Assembly (NCBI RefSeq): GCF_947179165.1 | Contig: NC_077244.1 | Span: forward strand, 71,160,144-71,224,143 | Length of the DNA: 64,000 nt | Reading direction: 5' to 3' | From: Solanum dulcamara | Lineage: Eukaryota; Streptophyta; Magnoliopsida; Solanales; Solanaceae | Shown: piece after piece, positions 60,860 through 64,000 of the stretch | Layout of the letters: every line of letters begins with the position of its first letter | Numbering within the stretch: the stretch's first letter is position 1 | Notes under the pieces: generated by a model | What the model was told of the DNA's origin: nothing | The model's database searches: none | The model's input: only the letters and a program-made list of their open reading frames with translations | Translations under genes and position numbers: made by a program

Positions 60860-60970
60860 TCCTATCTTTCATGTTTGAAACAATACTAACTCCTTGTAGG
60901 AACCTATATTTGAACGAGTTCACGTGACAACTGAATCATAATACAGAATCAGTTGAATTACTCAGAAAAT

Positions 60971-61975
60971 TCAAGAAAGCTCTTCTAAGGTCCTTATCAA
61001 CAGAACTGCATGGTGATCTCTGTCTTCAATCTGAATTTGATACGGAAAACATCCCTCTTCATCCATCTGGCAACCCGTTTTACAGCATTCGAAAAAAAGA
61101 CAGCTAGAGATGGTATCAAGAACCAGAAGAATGGCATACAAATAAGCAATGAGCATTCCTTCCAAAGCAATAGCAGAAAAGCCTGTTCTTTTGTGATGAT
61201 AAGCTTTGATAATTCTGTATTGGAATAGAACTTCAACTGCAGCCAAGGCCAAGTTGAAAATCAGGGCTAATGATAATGCTGTTGCATTTTTCCCTCTGAT
61301 TAAAAAACAAGCCTTGAGAATCGCCATATACCCTCCGATTTTCTCCATTCCTGATAATACCAGAGCCGAGTTGCAGATGATCAGAGTGCTGGCTAAAATG
61401 ATCGAACAAATTATTGCTCCTGTTGCTGAAATAAAAAGAATGAATCTTGGAGATGAAAGGTTAAATCCGTAAACAAAAATATTGAAGGCGAAAAATAGGA
61501 GAGTAAAACAAGTTGCATTTGCTGAGATGATGACTATTGAGTTGCAAAGTTGAGTGAGAAGAATGGAACTGTAGAGGGAGCAAAAAGAAGGAAATGCAGC
61601 TTTCTTGGATGGTTTCTGATCACTGAGAGCTTCAATTACAGATGCCTTTGCGAAAATAAGAGAGGAAAGAGTGAAAGGAAATGCAAGAAAAGAGATGACA
61701 ATGGTCTGAGAAAACTTTGAATTGAGAAGTGTGAAGAGTTTTGAAGACGATGGTAATCCTGCTGCATCAAATAGAGAATGCAGGTGATCATGGATTGCTC
61801 GAAGGAAACACGTTGAAGGGACGAATGCTTGTAGCATAAGAATCGAGGCAGCAAAAGGGAAGGCTAGAAGTGCTGCTCTTGTAGTGAAAAACTGGTAATT
61901 CTGCAGAAAGATAAAGATTGATCTTCTGATAATCTTGCCAGTCCCCTGCATTGGAACAGATGAGCAGTCTTTCAT
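60971..61975 (-). CDS. Polytopic plant membrane protein, function unknown
   Basis: Single-exon gene of 334 aa. About six hydrophobic helices are visible: near residues 32-52 (ALLAFPFAASILMLQ), 92-115, 145-172, 178-208, 232-254 and 272-295. A short charged N-terminus precedes them, and a hydrophilic tail with acidic/His content follows (QIEDRDHH). A paired-Cys segment, FECCKTGC, sits after the last helix. It resembles a plant-only family of uncharacterised membrane proteins (in Arabidopsis I think of At1g69430/At1g26650), but that link is from memory and the role is unknown. It converges with the formin, and a copia element has landed 111 bp past its stop, probably within or next to its 3' UTR. 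Confidence 0.8.
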   Translation of the reverse strand: MKDCSSVPMQGTGKIIRRSIFIFLQNYQFFTTRAALLAFPFAASILMLQAFVPSTCFLRAIHDHLHSLFDAAGLPSSSKLFTLLNSKFSQTIVISFLAFPFTLSSLIFAKASVIEALSDQKPSKKAAFPSFCSLYSSILLTQLCNSIVIISANATCFTLLFFAFNIFVYGFNLSSPRFILFISATGAIICSIILASTLIICNSALVLSGMEKIGGYMAILKACFLIRGKNATALSLALIFNLALAAVEVLFQYRIIKAYHHKRTGFSAIALEGMLIAYLYAILLVLDTISSCLFFECCKTGCQMDEEGCFPYQIQIEDRDHHAVLLIRTLEELS

Positions 61976-63555
61976 ATTGGTATTTTCGAAGCAAAGTAGT
62001 TGGCAATGATGTTTCCTCCTCTATTTCAGATGATGCATTTTAATGGAAATTTCATTCTTCACAGTAGTTAAGATAGAGGTTTGTTGACAGATAGGCCAAC
62101 AACAAAATGCTGTCATCATCCTAAGAGGACTTGGTTCAGTGGAGTTGTTTCTGTTTTGTTTTGTTTGGGCTCGTTGTTAGTTTTGTCCTTGTGATCTCCA
62201 AAACATCTTAAGTATTAGTTGGCTTAACTTTGTGTGTAAAAAGACAGACTGTGTTGGGGTGGTGGGTGGTGGGGAGTGGTTGTTTTAAAGAAGGCACATT
62301 ACCAAAGACGTGAAAAAATAGATAACATCATTAACATTGAGAACCTTAGCAATGTCTTGGCTTTTTTATTGTTTTGCTTGCTGATGAAAAAGATAGGCAC
62401 TTTTAATTGGCTTGGAATATACTTCAACGTACAATGAAATCAATTATTTGTTTAGGAATCATTTAACGTAAGGGAACCCTTTTGCCTTCGCCACTGACAT
62501 TATTCCAGCATATAAAATAAGTAACCTGCAATCTTATTTCTCCTGCTAATAGTTTAATCCATATTGTTATTTTGATATTTTAAAAACAAAACCATCTTAT
62601 CCGTGATGATTTTTATATACACAATTCCAATTTGATGTCAAACTATAACAAAGAGAGTGATCCCAAGACTTGCATTTCATGGCTAAAATAGGGTCCTAAC
62701 TCATGCCCTTAGACATTCAAAACAGATAGGTCTGAACAAACACCGGGCTACTTGCCGCTGTGCGTTAGTGAAATAAATTTTCTTGCTCCATTTCCTTGGT
62801 ACTCCATTTCCTTGGTACCCGAACCGGATAACTATCCACAAAACCGCTTCATGCTCCAAACTCGAGAATAAGCTTTCGAAGGCATGTGTACCATTACTTG
62901 TACTTTTAATTCCACTAGTGATTTTTGGCAAGATCAATATATAGTGATCAGTTATGATTGCTCAAACTAGGGTACTGCTAAATAACATGCTGCATTATGG
63001 GATTGAAACAGAACTTAATCATTACAACCAAGTCTCAGAAATATCTCAAAAGATTACCATATGACCAGTCTATTACATGCCGTCTCATTAATTTCATATG
63101 GTGAACTTCATGAAACTTCCCACAAAGAATGTTATTGTGAAAGTGCATTGTGTCTCTGATTTCCCATTCCACATGGATCTAAGAACTTTTACTTCCAAGG
63201 ACATTACATGGCAAAACCATAGCACCTGCCACACACTTGAGATCTTATTACAGTCTGCTTCTCAAGAGTTTCCACTTAAACTCTAAATCACAGGACTGAA
63301 AGCGATAGGGAGCAGGAATAAGATTTAATCTCGTTGCACACCTGATAATGCATGTAGACCACTGATGCCTTTGATTGGAAGCTGAAAGAAAGCTTGAGCC
63401 ATTTGTGTGCATGTAGATCAAGGTGTCATTCTGCATTCATCCATAGCTACAATACATCTCTGCCCCAGGGAATTCTGATAATACAAGAGAAAACTACCAC
63501 AAAATTGCAATCAACTTCACAGATCATCCCCATGTGAAGAATCCAGATATTCTAT
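61976..63555. other. Intergenic between membrane-protein gene and TOC1-like gene
   Basis: 61976-62100 is likely 5' UTR of the membrane-protein gene. 62701-62937 (minus) encodes a 78-aa open frame with RQVARCLF and PICFECLRA that resembles a peptide often predicted in nightshade repeats; I treat it as repeat, not gene. A direct duplication ccatttccttggta occurs twice in a row at about 62789-62817. 63000-63555 is probably 3' UTR of the TOC1-like gene. Confidence 0.4.
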
Positions 63556-64000
63556 TTATTCTTCCTCCTCTTCCTCTTCTTCAACATCGTCATTGCCTGC
63601 TGAAGTAGGTTGCCCGTTAAGATCTACATTCATACCATTGACCTTCCTTACAAACTGTCCCCTCAAACGTGGTCTCTGCTCTGCCAGTTGTTTCCGGTTA
63701 ACATACCTAATCTTCTTGTCAAAACATCTTTCCTTTCTCTTCTGTCTGAACTTCATCAAAACTGTCTCTCTAAGATCAACTTTACTCACCTTGATTTCCA
63801 CAGAAGATGAACTGCCAAATGAATGCCACGGATGTGCTGTTGGCAATTGACCTGGTTGTAAGCACATGCCGATCGGGTAGAAAGGATATGATGATATTCC
63901 ATACATATGAGGATATTGCGGCATATGATTGCACTGAGGCAACATAGCTGAATTAGCATGATTATGGAGATGTTGCATGCTCTCATGATAAATTTGAGTT
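63556..64000 (-). CDS. TOC1: TOC1/APRR1 pseudo-response regulator, C-terminal part (runs off the window)
   Basis: Minus-strand frame open from the right edge to the TAA at 63556-63558; about 147 residues visible. A His/Met/Tyr-rich segment ([15 protein letters not shown]) precedes a CCT domain that starts near 63770 ([18 protein letters not shown], then [23 protein letters not shown]). After it come NVDLNGQP and a terminal run of Glu. This tail is the hallmark of TOC1 (PRR1), an evening-phased repressor in the plant circadian clock whose CCT domain contacts DNA. The receiver-like domain lies beyond the window. The first visible Met is internal, since the frame continues upstream. Confidence 0.9.
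   Translation of the reverse strand, partial: TQIYHESMQHLHNHANSAMLPQCNHMPQYPHMYGISSYPFYPIGMCLQPGQLPTAHPWHSFGSSSSVEIKVSKVDLRETVLMKFRQKRKERCFDKKIRYVNRKQLAEQRPRLRGQFVRKVNGMNVDLNGQPTSAGNDDVEEEEEEEE

Noticed and set aside
62701..62937. 78-residue minus-strand frame between the membrane-protein and TOC1-like genes
   Set aside because: It resembles a peptide commonly predicted in nightshade repeats and lacks a domain, introns or conserved neighbours.
1..64000. CRISPR-like arrays, operons, riboswitches, prokaryotic or phage systems
   Set aside because: The window is plant nuclear DNA; the tandem arrays found lie inside transposons and have no unique spacers.

Overview
This is a plant nuclear window. 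The DNA is AT-rich, the genes carry GT-AG introns, and about half the window is transposable elements and dispersed repeats. Repeat families that look familiar from nightshades (a SINE tail ending in TTG repeats, Ty1/copia elements with a Met-initiator-tRNA primer site, 2.2 kb solo LTRs, Mutator-like foldback elements) together with the host genes suggest Solanaceae, probably Solanum. The species call is inference.

Five host genes can be supported. (1) 11333-13023, minus: a two-exon MazG-type nucleotide pyrophosphohydrolase (dCTPP1-like, 127 aa). (2) 23511-27321, minus: a two-exon LRR receptor kinase of 1107 aa resembling Arabidopsis At1g74360 (NILR1). (3) 34709-54800, plus: a class II formin closest to Arabidopsis FH20, in 17 exons spread over 20 kb, predicted 1696 aa, with a PTEN-like N-terminus, a very long proline-rich FH1 and a complete FH2. 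(4) 60971-61975, minus: a polytopic plant membrane protein of unknown function. (5) 63556 to the right edge, minus: the CCT-domain 3' end of a TOC1/APRR1 clock gene. The genes have unrelated roles (nucleotide pool cleaning, receptor signalling, actin nucleation, unknown membrane protein, circadian clock), and nothing indicates joint function.

The left 19 kb holds two decayed minus-strand copies of one Ty1/copia family (1383-7186 and 14111-19069). The first lost about 1.1 kb of gag/integrase and was later hit by a 2.15 kb solo LTR (3627-5777) with a perfect 5-bp target duplication. 19-23 kb carries a MITE and a 947-bp foldback element nested in an older repeat. 27-34.7 kb is intergenic, with several MITE-like repeats, a pol III-like repeat and a G-rich tract upstream of the receptor kinase. 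The formin introns contain a SINE tail, a second solo LTR of the same family (42044-44370, opposite orientation), a 1.7 kb internally deleted copia derivative with its own tandem array (46319-48045), a LINE fragment, a small hairpin MITE and a 1.2 kb foldback element. Between the convergent formin and membrane-protein genes lies a young, nearly complete copia element (55975-60859) with near-identical LTRs, a perfect TSD and one frameshift in pol.

I found no sign of a new defence, mobile or metabolic system. The unusual content is the layering of elements, several internal tandem arrays, and a possible alternative C-terminus of the formin. All coordinates and splice sites were read by eye; no searches or alignments were run.
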